The notes under the pieces were generated by a model that saw only the letters and a list, made by a program, of their open reading frames with translations, did no database searches and was not told the DNA's origin. From the NCBI RefSeq assembly GCF_900128975.1, contig NZ_FQVC01000006.1:186001-250000 (forward strand): 64,000 nt of DNA. The letters are read 5' to 3'. A program made the translations under genes and the position numbers. Shown piece by piece: positions 26,598 to 35,467 of this stretch; the stretch's first letter is position 1; the number at the start of each line of letters is the position of its first letter. The stretch is from Devosia limi DSM 17137 (GTDB lineage Bacteria; Pseudomonadota; Alphaproteobacteria; Rhizobiales; Devosiaceae).

Positions 26598-27692
26598 TCA
26601 AGGGGTCAGAAGCCGCTCAAGTGTGGCGACAATGCGTTCGCCCGTGCCTCCATCCCATTTTTCAGGAATGCCCCCTTTCTTCCATTGCCCGGAAAAGACG
26701 CGTTCAAGCGCTGGCCCTATCGCGGCAGGGTCGGTGCCGATCAGTTCATTGGTACCGATCGTTACCGTTTCGGGGCGCTCGGTTGTGTCTCGCAGAGTTA
26801 GGCACGGAACGCCCATCACAGTCGTTTCTTCCGTTATCCCACCGGAATCAGTGATGACCGCCTTTGCGTTCTGCACCAGGAAATTGAACTCAAGATATGG
26901 CTGAGGGTCCACGAGAATGAAGGATGGCGAAATGTTGGGAATATTCGCTAGATTCTTGGCCGTTCGCGGATGAACCGGGAACACGATGGGCATGCTGTTT
27001 GCGGCCGCACCAATGGCCCCAAGAAGCTCTGAGAAACCGGCAAAGTCGTCCACGTTCGACGGACGGTGCAGCGTCAGCACCAGATAGTTGCCGCGGCTCA
27101 GGCCATTGACCGCCCAGAAATCTGGTTCCTGAAATTTTTGCTGGTTCGCCAGCAGGGTGTCGATCATCGTATTGCCGACAAAGAAGATCCGATCCTGTGG
27201 AACACCTGATCGGCAGAGGTTGTCATCTGCAAAGGTGCTGGTCGTAAAGAACCAGTTGGTGATCGCATCGGTCGCGAGCCGGTTTATCTCCTCGGGCATG
27301 CGCCAGTCGCCAGAGCGAATGCCCGCCTCGACATGAGCGACCTTCACACCAAGCTTTTGCGCGGTAATCGCGCAGGCCATGGTGGAGGTGACGTCCCCAA
27401 CCACGAGGCACAGGTCGCTGCGCCGCTCGCTGAGCACCTTCTCATAGGCAACCATGATGGCACCGGTCTGCTCCGCCTGCGTACCCGAGCCGACACCCAT
27501 ATTGATATCGGGCTCCGGAATACCGAGTTGCGCGAAAAACTCGCCCGACATCCTTGGATCGTAGTGCTGGCCGGTATGGATGAGCCGGTAGTCCAACAGA
27601 CGCTCCGCCCCCTGTCGCGCATCGAGAGCACGAAGGATGGTCGCGATTTTCATGAAATTTGGGCGGGCGCCGGCGATAATGTCGATAAGCAT
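26598..27692 (-). CDS. wecB: UDP-N-acetylglucosamine 2-epimerase (non-hydrolysing)
   Basis: 364 residues of the WecB/WbpI family: AGARPNFMKIATIL at the start, HTGQHYDPRMS, HVEAGIRSGDWRMPEEINR, LTLHRPSNVDD, VFPVHPRT, ITDSGGITEET and LRDTTERPET. It interconverts UDP-GlcNAc and UDP-ManNAc (or the diacetamido-uronic forms in WbpI). Together with the 6-dehydrogenase at 30-31 kb it could deliver UDP-ManNAcA. It is separated from its neighbours by about 80 and 200 bases. Confidence 0.92.
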   Translation of the reverse strand: MLIDIIAGARPNFMKIATILRALDARQGAERLLDYRLIHTGQHYDPRMSGEFFAQLGIPEPDINMGVGSGTQAEQTGAIMVAYEKVLSERRSDLCLVVGDVTSTMACAITAQKLGVKVAHVEAGIRSGDWRMPEEINRLATDAITNWFFTTSTFADDNLCRSGVPQDRIFFVGNTMIDTLLANQQKFQEPDFWAVNGLSRGNYLVLTLHRPSNVDDFAGFSELLGAIGAAANSMPIVFPVHPRTAKNLANIPNISPSFILVDPQPYLEFNFLVQNAKAVITDSGGITEETTVMGVPCLTLRDTTERPETVTIGTNELIGTDPAAIGPALERVFSGQWKKGGIPEKWDGGTGERIVATLERLLTP

Positions 27693-27770
27693 AAGGGTAC
27701 CTTTATCGCTTCAGGTGCAGTGCCGGACGCTCCACAAGAAACCACGACATCGTGGCCAAGAGGACAGTCG

Positions 27771-28778
27771 TCACAAGTGTACCACCGCGAGCGCAGGATT
27801 GGGCGTATCGGCGTGAAGCAGAAGGTTGATGACGGGCATGTGATAGAGGTAGGTGCCGTAAGATATGTCGTTGCGCGTCACTCCACGAAGCGCACCCTCG
27901 AGCCTGCCAGGCGACATGAAGGCCAGTTTGAAGATCATTACACAGATCAACAGGAAGCTAATCGGATTGATCGAGTTCTGGGCGTTGACGTGGTAGCCGC
28001 CCAGCAAGAACATTGATGCCAGAAACGCCAAGACGATAAGCACGAAGGGGACTTGCAGAATCCGAGCGGCTTGCTGTCGGTACCGCGCGACCAGCATGCC
28101 GGTCATGAACATGTAGACCCAAGGGGCGAACGTCACATAAAGCAGCTTGGTGGCCAAAGAGTCGGGGTTCAGCGTGTGGTGAGCAAGTTGATTGGTTAAT
28201 ACAGACACCGCCAGCAAGACACCGAAAATCCACTTTCGGCTCGCCAAACAAAACGCCAAGACGGGCGTGATAATGTAAAACTGCAACTCCACGGTAATTG
28301 TCCATAGAGCGCCGTTCAACACACCATCCCCGAATGCCCGCATGAAATCTGGGTTGTAGAATTGGGCGAACGTCATTTGCCCTGCAAGCCAGATCACGAC
28401 CTGGACGGTGCTGGGCTGAGAAATTTCGAAATACCCGGTCGCTGCGACCGCCAGGGTTGAGAGGATCACGCAGACCCAAAGCCCCGGAAAGATACGCAGG
28501 AACCGGTTGCGGTAGAACCCGAACAAACCGCTGCCGCTTGAGCGCTCATAGGCCTGGTAGATCAGGAACCCACTGATAAAGAAGAAGACCGGCACACCCG
28601 GCACGGCTTTGAGGGCCGTTACATACCAACCTGTAACCCCAAAATGGTTGCACCCGTGCACCAGAAGGACCTGGATGGCGGCAACCAGCCGTATCAGGTT
28701 GAAGTTATTTCGATGCGACAGCATCACCTGTTCGGCAGTGTCCGACGACTTATCTAAAACCATAGCCTGACTTGTCAT
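27771..28778 (-). CDS. Acyltransferase 3 family membrane protein (OafA/YrhL type)
   Basis: About 335 residues with ten or so hydrophobic segments. The N-terminal signature is FNLIRLVAAIQVLLVHGCNHFG with the conserved His and Arg of acyltransferase 3 proteins, then PGVPVFFFISGFLIYQAYER and FYRNRFLRIFPGLW. It probably O-acetylates the surface polysaccharide at the inner membrane. I selected the ATG at 28778 (another in-frame ATG lies at 28763), because starts further upstream would run into the preceding gene, whose stop is at 28795. Confidence 0.85.
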   Translation of the reverse strand: MTSQAMVLDKSSDTAEQVMLSHRNNFNLIRLVAAIQVLLVHGCNHFGVTGWYVTALKAVPGVPVFFFISGFLIYQAYERSSGSGLFGFYRNRFLRIFPGLWVCVILSTLAVAATGYFEISQPSTVQVVIWLAGQMTFAQFYNPDFMRAFGDGVLNGALWTITVELQFYIITPVLAFCLASRKWIFGVLLAVSVLTNQLAHHTLNPDSLATKLLYVTFAPWVYMFMTGMLVARYRQQAARILQVPFVLIVLAFLASMFLLGGYHVNAQNSINPISFLLICVMIFKLAFMSPGRLEGALRGVTRNDISYGTYLYHMPVINLLLHADTPNPALAVVHL

Positions 28779-28794
28779 TTTCTGGCACGCCCAC

Positions 28795-30057
28795 TCAAAG
28801 TTCCGCTGAGATCTGCTTGATGCCGGCCAACTTGCTGACGATCGCTCGATACTGGGTTTCGCTGGCATCGGTTCGCTGCGGCCGCCGACCGATTTTCACG
28901 GCGTTCTCGACCCATGCGGCGATTTCCTGCCGCTGCAATGGAACCAGTTGAATTTCGCCCGTCGAGCGGAAGTAACTATAGTAGTCGTTGAGCGCTTCTC
29001 CCGGCCACAGGTGCGGAGAAAGCAAGCCCGTTGAGAGCCCGCACAGCGCCGCTTCAATGGACACTGAACTATTCCAGGATACGTGCGCATCCACTCTGCT
29101 GAGCAGGTAGGGAAGCGGCACTTTGGTGGGCCACTCCCACTCAACATTCCCCTTTAGCCGCTCATTGAAGTACCGAACAAATTTGGGACCCTCCGGGGTG
29201 GCGAATCCGATTTGCTGATTGGGGTGGAGACGTACGAGCCAGCGAAGTCGCCCCGAGGTGGCAATGATGGCCGCCTCCAGTTCTTCATGGATGAAGCCGT
29301 TTGCAATATCCCGCTCCCCCCATGAGAGCGAAACAAGAACCGACTTACGGTCATCGGCGCGCTCCAGCGGCGCATTGGCTTGAGCGTCCCCGACGAGAGC
29401 ATCGCCCGGACGCTGGCGCATAAAGCGCGACAGCCACGGATTGCCTATCACGGGCGTTTCGATTTGCGGCCCCGCCCACTGCCGGATAACCTCTGCGCTA
29501 CCCTGGTCCCAACACAGTATGGCGTTGGGCAATTGCTCCACCGGGTCCTTGGCGCGAAATTGCGCACCGTACCAAGGATGACGCTCGGCAATCACGCCGT
29601 GCTGCATGTCCGCGACCCAAATGCCGCGCTCTCGGCAAACTTTGCACAACTCGCGTGATGGCTGGATAGCAACGACGCTGCGGGCCCCGGTTGCATCGAG
29701 GATTGCGGCCCAGACCTTCTCCTCGGGCTTGGAGTAGGGATAGGCTCCCCGATTCAAGACAGCGGTCAGACGCTTCTGCACCAGGGCTCGGGCGAAAGCG
29801 CCTTCCGGCGAGTGGACATCTCCATACGCGCGTTCGCCCTTTATGGTGGAGATTATGCGGGCGACGCTTGTCGTTTGGGCGCCTTCGGCACGCACGTCGT
29901 CTTCGATCGTATCGATCAGCGGCGAGTAGTACCGTCCATTGTAAAGATAGCTGCGATCATTGTCGTGGGCCACCGTCAGGAGATCGGCGGCAGGGTAAGC
30001 AATTCGATCGATCCTGAACAGATCGCGAACGATCTTCTGCACGAGCGCTAGGTCCAC
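28795..30057 (-). CDS. Putative GT-B-fold glycan biosynthesis protein, unidentified
   Basis: 420 residues, soluble, no signal peptide. Residues about 145-165 read RERGIWVADMQHGVIAERHP, where the QHG turn resembles capsule-type transferases (KpsS/CDP-glycerol transferase-like). The second half (SVLVSLSWGERD, LVRLHPNQQIGF, DAHVSWNSSVSIEAALCGLSTGLLS) has the look of a GT-B donor domain with a Ser-Ser-x-x-x-Glu helix. I cannot name its family with certainty. Its place between a dehydrogenase and an acyltransferase points to a transferase step in the same polysaccharide. Confidence 0.6.
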   Translation of the reverse strand: MDLALVQKIVRDLFRIDRIAYPAADLLTVAHDNDRSYLYNGRYYSPLIDTIEDDVRAEGAQTTSVARIISTIKGERAYGDVHSPEGAFARALVQKRLTAVLNRGAYPYSKPEEKVWAAILDATGARSVVAIQPSRELCKVCRERGIWVADMQHGVIAERHPWYGAQFRAKDPVEQLPNAILCWDQGSAEVIRQWAGPQIETPVIGNPWLSRFMRQRPGDALVGDAQANAPLERADDRKSVLVSLSWGERDIANGFIHEELEAAIIATSGRLRWLVRLHPNQQIGFATPEGPKFVRYFNERLKGNVEWEWPTKVPLPYLLSRVDAHVSWNSSVSIEAALCGLSTGLLSPHLWPGEALNDYYSYFRSTGEIQLVPLQRQEIAAWVENAVKIGRRPQRTDASETQYRAIVSKLAGIKQISAEL

Positions 30058-30134
30058 GAAAGCTGTTCCTCTCTATGACACTGGCAGACGCCGGGCATGG
30101 GGCCAAATTGCGACAGCAGTTCTAGTCGAATGCC

Positions 30135-31424
30135 TTATAGCCGCCAAACACCGAGGCCGAGTGCACGAATTGCAGGTTCATCGAGGACGGACTTAACGTC
30201 GACGAAGCAGCCACCAGGCAAAACCTTCTCGGCGATCACTTCGACCGGCATCTCGCAATAGCCGCGGTGCGCCACTGCGACGATTACCGCGTCGGCCCGC
30301 GGCAGGTCTGCCCAGTCCATGAGATTGACGCCATACTCCGCCATCGCCTGCTCTCGGGATGCGTCCGGATCGTGCACAAACGTCTCCACGCCATAGGTGG
30401 CCAGCTCATTAATAATGTCGATGACCTTGCTGTTGCGCAGGTCGGCGCAGTTTTCCTTGAAGGTCAAGCCCAGCACGTTCACCCGGGCCGCTTTCACCGA
30501 TCGACCTGCCGCAATCATCTGTTTGATGGTCTGCTCAGCGATATATTTCCCCATGCCGTCATTAATGCGGCGGCCCGCCAGAATGACCTGCGGATGGTAG
30601 CCAAGACGTTCGGCCTTGTGGGTGAGGTAATATGGGTCAACGCCAATGCAGTGGCCACCGACCAAGCCAGGAGCGAAATTGAGAAAGTTCCACTTGGTTC
30701 CAGCGGCCGTAAGAACTTCCTTGGTGTCGATCCCCACCTTGTCGAAGATGATCGCCAGCTCGTTCATCAGCGCGATATTCAGATCGCGCTGGGTATTCTC
30801 GATGACCTTGCTGGCTTCGGCGACACGAATGCTGGATGCACGATGAACGCCCGGGCGCACGATGCGGCAATAAAGCTCGGCAACGCGCTCAAGAGTATCC
30901 GGCGAGTCGCCCGAGACGACCTTGATCACATTGGTCAGGGTGTGCTCCCTGTCGCCCGGATTGATACGCTCGGGGCTGTAGCCAACAAAAAAGTCGCTGC
31001 GCCACTTTAGACCTGAGGCGGCCTCGAGTTGTGGCACGCAGACCTCTTCGGTCGCGCCAGGATAGACGGTGGACTCAAATATTACCGTCGCACCCTTCTT
31101 CATGACGCTGCCGATAGTGCGCGATGCGCCGATCAGGGGGCCGAAGTCGGGGATATGCGCATCGTCAACAGGCGTCGGCACCGCGACAATGATGATATCG
31201 GCATCGGCGATATCGGCAGGATTAGACGAAAAGCTGGCATGCACCGCCTCCGCCATCACCTCGTCGGCGATTTCCCGCGCCGGATCCCGCCCTTTCAGGC
31301 ATGAGGCAACCTTGTCCTCGTCGATATCAAACCCGACAGTGGGGCCAAGTTTGCCAAACTCAATTGCAAGCGGAAGGCCGACATAGCCAAGCCCAACAAT
31401 CGCGATCTTTTGACTGGTCGCCAT
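30135..31424 (-). CDS. UDP-N-acetyl-hexosamine 6-dehydrogenase (TviB/WbpO/VipA type)
   Basis: 429 residues from the ATG at 31424 (the frame extends further upstream but homologues begin at MATSQKIAIVGLGYVG). The nucleotide loop is GLGYVGLP. ESTVYPGATEEVC, GYSPERINPGD, the helix with KVIENTQRDLNIALMNE and the catalytic Cys in GGHCIGVDPYYL define the nucleotide-sugar dehydrogenase family, and SPERINPGD is typical of WbpO/TviB (UDP-GalNAc or UDP-GlcNAc 6-dehydrogenase). It makes a UDP-HexNAc-uronate by two NAD-dependent oxidations. Confidence 0.92.
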   Translation of the reverse strand: MATSQKIAIVGLGYVGLPLAIEFGKLGPTVGFDIDEDKVASCLKGRDPAREIADEVMAEAVHASFSSNPADIADADIIIVAVPTPVDDAHIPDFGPLIGASRTIGSVMKKGATVIFESTVYPGATEEVCVPQLEAASGLKWRSDFFVGYSPERINPGDREHTLTNVIKVVSGDSPDTLERVAELYCRIVRPGVHRASSIRVAEASKVIENTQRDLNIALMNELAIIFDKVGIDTKEVLTAAGTKWNFLNFAPGLVGGHCIGVDPYYLTHKAERLGYHPQVILAGRRINDGMGKYIAEQTIKQMIAAGRSVKAARVNVLGLTFKENCADLRNSKVIDIINELATYGVETFVHDPDASREQAMAEYGVNLMDWADLPRADAVIVAVAHRGYCEMPVEVIAEKVLPGGCFVDVKSVLDEPAIRALGLGVWRL

Positions 31425-31515
31425 TATCCATCTGTCTGCTGAAATGTGAAAAACGGTAGCCGCGTTAACAAAGTCTGCGGTGATGTCAACGCAGTAGTCG
31501 ACTCTCTGTCCAAGG

Positions 31516-32880
31516 TCAACTTGGCGCAGGTATCCCTCGATCAACCGGCTTTGCCTGCCGCCGATTCCACCCCCGCTCCAGCAACCAGACACAGATTCCG
31601 AAATACACAACGTCAAAAACAGTGGGGAAAATCAGTGTTTCCGTGAAGCCTCTGAAGAGGAGAGCAACCAGCAGCGCCGTCATGAAGGCCTTGTCGATAA
31701 TCGGGGTGGCGCTGAATATGGCGGCCAGCGTGATGGCCGCGATAACCAAGCCGTAAAGCAGACCAAATATATGGTGCGCGCGTATGTAGGAATTGTGAGG
31801 ATTTCCGTTATAGCGGTCCATAATAGACAGCCCTTCATAGGACCTGCCAACGATCAGCTCCAGCCCACTCATCCCCATGACATACTCGCGGATCATGTCA
31901 GTTCGAGCCTGATCATAGAGGCCAGATTGCAGCTTGGTGGCGCCAATATCCGGCCGCTCTGCCGGCGCCTCAATGTCCGGAACGACGGGACCCACTATCC
32001 GGGGCTGAGATGCCTCCAGCTGGGACTGAGGCGCTTCCAACTGGGGCTGAGGCGCTTGGGACGGAGATGTGTTGTCGCCGAGCTCCGGTGACTTTTCCCA
32101 GGGCAGCATGAAACTCACGGCTGGCACGCTCAATAGCCCGAAACTGAAGAGAGTGGCACACACAGTAATCGCTATCAGGGCCGCTCGCCGAGCCATCGCG
32201 GTCCAGTTGAAACGCAGTGGGAGCGGGAAAATCGTCACCACCACCATCAGAAGCAGCGCGGTCAGCACAGAGGCCCGACCATATCCGACGATACACAGGA
32301 CCAGGGTGGCAATCGTAGTGAGAGTGGCCACCCGCCCCTTCGCCACAAAGAGGACCGCCAGATAGTTCACCTGGAGCACTATCAGCGATGAAGTTATGCC
32401 GTTGCTACTGGACTCGCTGAACATCTTCTCGAGCGGAAAATCATCGAAACCCACCCTCATGGCAAAGACGAAGACGGAGATTTGAAAACAGACAAGGACA
32501 ATCCGCGACGCCAGGAGATAGGGGCGCGGCTGGAGGTAAAGAGCGAGCGCGAGAGCCAAGGTAAGCCCGGCCATGCCATAATGCAGGACCGCCGTTGCAT
32601 TGTTGTATGCCGCCACCGGAAGCGCTACGGTCAGAGCCAGCCCATAGGCGCCGATTAGCCATTTGTGTCGAAGAACGAGCGGCCACAGTTCTCTGCGGGT
32701 AGAAAAGAAGAGCAAGCCGCCGGAGGCCACAAAAACTCCGTACGCCCAAAGCGGGCGCTGGATATATATGAACAAACTTGCGACGAGCAGGGCCGCGATG
32801 ATCAGGGTCAAAAACTGGTCATTTGACGGACAGAGGTATTTCCAATACCTGCCCTTCTGCGGCTCAAGCTTACCAACCAT
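31516..32880 (-). CDS. O-antigen polymerase/ligase-like membrane protein (Wzy/WaaL type)
   Basis: About 454 residues from the ATG at 32880, with roughly ten hydrophobic segments. A large extracytoplasmic loop at about residues 290-375 ends in NPHNSYI, the Wzy_C/WaaL-type PHNxY signature. The loop contains a low-complexity Pro/Gln/Leu/Glu stretch encoded by three 21-base units. It would polymerise or ligate repeat units in the periplasm. It is the first gene of the minus-strand block and divergent from the wzx-like gene 143 bases away, so the intervening stretch should hold both promoters. Confidence 0.8.
   Translation of the reverse strand: MVGKLEPQKGRYWKYLCPSNDQFLTLIIAALLVASLFIYIQRPLWAYGVFVASGGLLFFSTRRELWPLVLRHKWLIGAYGLALTVALPVAAYNNATAVLHYGMAGLTLALALALYLQPRPYLLASRIVLVCFQISVFVFAMRVGFDDFPLEKMFSESSSNGITSSLIVLQVNYLAVLFVAKGRVATLTTIATLVLCIVGYGRASVLTALLLMVVVTIFPLPLRFNWTAMARRAALIAITVCATLFSFGLLSVPAVSFMLPWEKSPELGDNTSPSQAPQPQLEAPQSQLEASQPRIVGPVVPDIEAPAERPDIGATKLQSGLYDQARTDMIREYVMGMSGLELIVGRSYEGLSIMDRYNGNPHNSYIRAHHIFGLLYGLVIAAITLAAIFSATPIIDKAFMTALLVALLFRGFTETLIFPTVFDVVYFGICVWLLERGWNRRQAKPVDRGIPAPS
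32001..32063 (-). repeat. Three 21-bp units inside the polymerase gene
   Basis: Three consecutive, imperfect 21-base units (GGGGCTGAGRYGCYTCCARCT-like) encode heptads such as PQPQLEA and PQSQLEA in the predicted periplasmic loop. In-frame expansion or contraction is possible. Confidence 0.7.
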
Positions 32881-33022
32881 ATCTAAAATCTCAAATGAAA
32901 CGCGTCCGGGAAATTGGCTCAAAGCGAGTACTGTTTTTGAGTAGAGATGGCAACGTCCGCGCCGCAACGCCGAAGTCGCCTTTGGCTAAGGCGGCAAGAA
33001 TTGCTGGGATGGATACGCAACG

Positions 33023-34342
33023 TTGAGGTCACTTCTACGGCCCGCGATGGGCTATGCTGGCGCTGCCTTGCTGCACAAAGGCGTAGGATTTATCATCTTC
33101 CTGTGGCTGGCGGCCAGCATGAGTGCTCCCGCCTATGCCGGTCTCGGACTAATGCTGGCCCTGCAGACCGGCATTACAACATTCGCATCGGCTGGGGTGG
33201 TCGACTCGCTGCTTGGTCGGATCAAGCACTCGCACGAGTCCGAGGTCCAGCAGCGGTATTTTGTCGCGACGATGGACGTTTTTTGGGCTCTTGCGGTGAT
33301 CGTTCTGGCGATGGTGGCGGCCCTTTCTGGACCCATCACGCACCTTACAGGCGCTTCATGGCAGACCTTGGCAGCTGTGATGATCACAGGCGTCTTGTCC
33401 GCGTTTTTTTTGGTTCAGGCCTATCTGATCCGACTTCAGGAGCGACACCAAGCCGCCATACTTGTCGGTACGATTCCACCCTTGGCGGGCCTGATCGTCG
33501 GCATTGCGCTCTATCTGGCACAACAGACGATCAGCAGCTTCTTCCTTGGATCGGCGATAGTCATGGCCGCCAGCTTGCCCGCTCTGTCACGCCTTTATGT
33601 CGGCTGGGGCGGTCCTTCGCTCCATAAGAAGGAATCGCAGCAGATTGCCAAGAGCATGCCACCCTTCATGGTCGTGGCGCTTCTAGCCTGGGTAATCGGC
33701 TACGGCTCCACTTTTCTGATCAACATCTTCTTCACCGAAAACGAGGGCGCCCGCTTCACATTCGCCTACACGCTTGCGTCGGTCCTGCAGTTGCTGGCCA
33801 CCTCGCTCAACCAGGTCTGGGCACCTCGGTTCTTCAAGCAGGTCCACGTCGTGCCGCTTGCCGAAATCGAACGACAAAACGATCGGTTCTACCTGCTACA
33901 AGGCGCCATCGTCGGAACTGCAGGCGCTTTGCTCATAATTGCGATACCGTTAGCCATTCGGCTGTCGGGAATTAGCCAACTCGAGCACTACCAAAATCTC
34001 AACCTCGAGCTATTCTGCCTGTTGGCGGTGTATGCCCTGTCGATCAACTGGTATCACGCGCAGAACTACTTTCTGGCGCATGGCCGTGGCGGCGCGTTCA
34101 TGACGGCGGTTGTTGCCTCGACGCTGGCCGGGGTTGCGATCTGGGTCTTGGGCGCGTGGATCTTCGGAGTTTTCGGCGCTTATCTGGGCTTTGTGGCGCA
34201 GGCTCTACTGAAAGGGGCCGTAACCAACCTCTGGGCGGCTCGACGGTGGGGCATTCGAATACTCTGGCAGGGCCCGGCACTCGCCTTGGCAATCCTCGGA
34301 CTTGGTGCTGTCGGCAGTCATCTCATGAGTGGGATAGGTTAG
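33023..34342 (+). CDS. Wzx-like polysaccharide flippase (MOP superfamily)
   Basis: 439 residues from TTG at 33023, with an alternative ATG at 33047. About 12-14 hydrophobic segments are spread along the whole length (LLHKGVGFIIFLWLAASMS, then MVVALLAWVIGYGSTFLINIFF), with the oligosaccharide-flippase pattern in the first helix. It would move undecaprenyl-linked repeat units across the inner membrane. It is divergent from the wzy-like gene and 114 bases ahead of pseB. Confidence 0.85.
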   Translation: MRSLLRPAMGYAGAALLHKGVGFIIFLWLAASMSAPAYAGLGLMLALQTGITTFASAGVVDSLLGRIKHSHESEVQQRYFVATMDVFWALAVIVLAMVAALSGPITHLTGASWQTLAAVMITGVLSAFFLVQAYLIRLQERHQAAILVGTIPPLAGLIVGIALYLAQQTISSFFLGSAIVMAASLPALSRLYVGWGGPSLHKKESQQIAKSMPPFMVVALLAWVIGYGSTFLINIFFTENEGARFTFAYTLASVLQLLATSLNQVWAPRFFKQVHVVPLAEIERQNDRFYLLQGAIVGTAGALLIIAIPLAIRLSGISQLEHYQNLNLELFCLLAVYALSINWYHAQNYFLAHGRGGAFMTAVVASTLAGVAIWVLGAWIFGVFGAYLGFVAQALLKGAVTNLWAARRWGIRILWQGPALALAILGLGAVGSHLMSGIG

Positions 34343-34456
34343 CTCCACGCCTGGCGGCATCGGCCAAATGCCAAGAAACTGATTGAGCGGCCATGGTGAA
34401 GCGGCTATGAGCTACCGCAAACACGCACGAATTAATTACGGGACCCCGAACCAGCA

Positions 34457-35467
34457 ATGCTCGCTGACAAGTCAATTTTGGTTACCGGTGGAACTGGGTC
34501 TTTTGGACGCTCTTTTGCCCGTCGCATTCTCACCATGTATCCGGACATTCGCAGGCTGGTGATCTTCAGCCGGGATGAACTCAAGCAGTACGAGATGTCT
34601 CTTGAGTTCAGCGAGCGGGAATACCCCGCGATGCGCTATTTTATTGGCGATGTTCGCGACGAGTCCCGGATTCGCCGTGCGCTGGAAGGCGTCGACACCG
34701 TCATTCACGCAGCGGCGCTCAAGCAGGTGCCGGCTGCCGAGTACAATCCGTTCGAGTGCATAAAGACGAACGTTCTTGGGGCCCAGAACCTGATCGAGGC
34801 TTGCCTCGACTCGGGCGTCCGAAATGTCGTCGCCTTGTCCACGGACAAGGCTGCGGCGCCGATCAATCTCTACGGCGCCACCAAACTTTGTTCGGACAAG
34901 CTATTCGTCGCCGCGAACAACATGAAGGGCTCGCGAGACATCCGCTTCAGTGTCGTTCGATATGGCAACGTGATGGGCAGCCGCGGCTCGGTCATTCCGT
35001 TCTTTCTGGATCAGGTCAAGACCGGTCGCTTGCCGATCACAGATCCCGGCATGACCCGCTTCAACATATCCCTAGACGAGGGGGTCGATATGGTGCTGTG
35101 GGCGCTTGAGAATGCGCATGGCGGCGAGATATTCGTTCCAAAGATTCCGTCCTATCGCATCTCCGACGTGGCTAACGCGATCGGCCCCGATTGCGAGCAC
35201 CCTGTTACCGGAATTCGTCCCGGCGAGAAGCTGCATGAAGAGATGATCACGGTCAGCGACAGCCTCAACACTGTCGACATCGGGAAGTACTTCGCTATCC
35301 TGCCAAACGGAAATTCGATGTTGCGCGAACTCTATCTGGCCAATGGGTCAGCCGAAGCAGTGCCCGCCAATTTCTCGTACAATTCAGGCGAGAATCCCGA
35401 CTTCCTTTCGGTTGATCAGCTGCGGCGCCTGATCGAAGACAACGTCAGCGGTGCCGGCGCAAAATGA
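34457..35467 (+). CDS. pseB: UDP-GlcNAc 4,6-dehydratase (inverting), pseudaminic acid step 1
   Basis: 336 residues of the FlaA1/PseB SDR family: VTGGTGSFGRSF nucleotide loop, HAAALKQVPAAEYNPFE, the active-site STDKAAAPINLYGATK and GIRPGEKLHEEM. The enzyme converts UDP-GlcNAc to UDP-2-acetamido-2,6-dideoxy-beta-L-arabino-hexos-4-ulose. HAAALKQVPAAEYNPFE distinguishes PseB from the retaining PglF/WbpM group. It is followed by pseC with a four-base overlap (ATGA) and begins the seven-gene pseudaminic operon. Confidence 0.95.
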   Translation: MLADKSILVTGGTGSFGRSFARRILTMYPDIRRLVIFSRDELKQYEMSLEFSEREYPAMRYFIGDVRDESRIRRALEGVDTVIHAAALKQVPAAEYNPFECIKTNVLGAQNLIEACLDSGVRNVVALSTDKAAAPINLYGATKLCSDKLFVAANNMKGSRDIRFSVVRYGNVMGSRGSVIPFFLDQVKTGRLPITDPGMTRFNISLDEGVDMVLWALENAHGGEIFVPKIPSYRISDVANAIGPDCEHPVTGIRPGEKLHEEMITVSDSLNTVDIGKYFAILPNGNSMLRELYLANGSAEAVPANFSYNSGENPDFLSVDQLRRLIEDNVSGAGAK

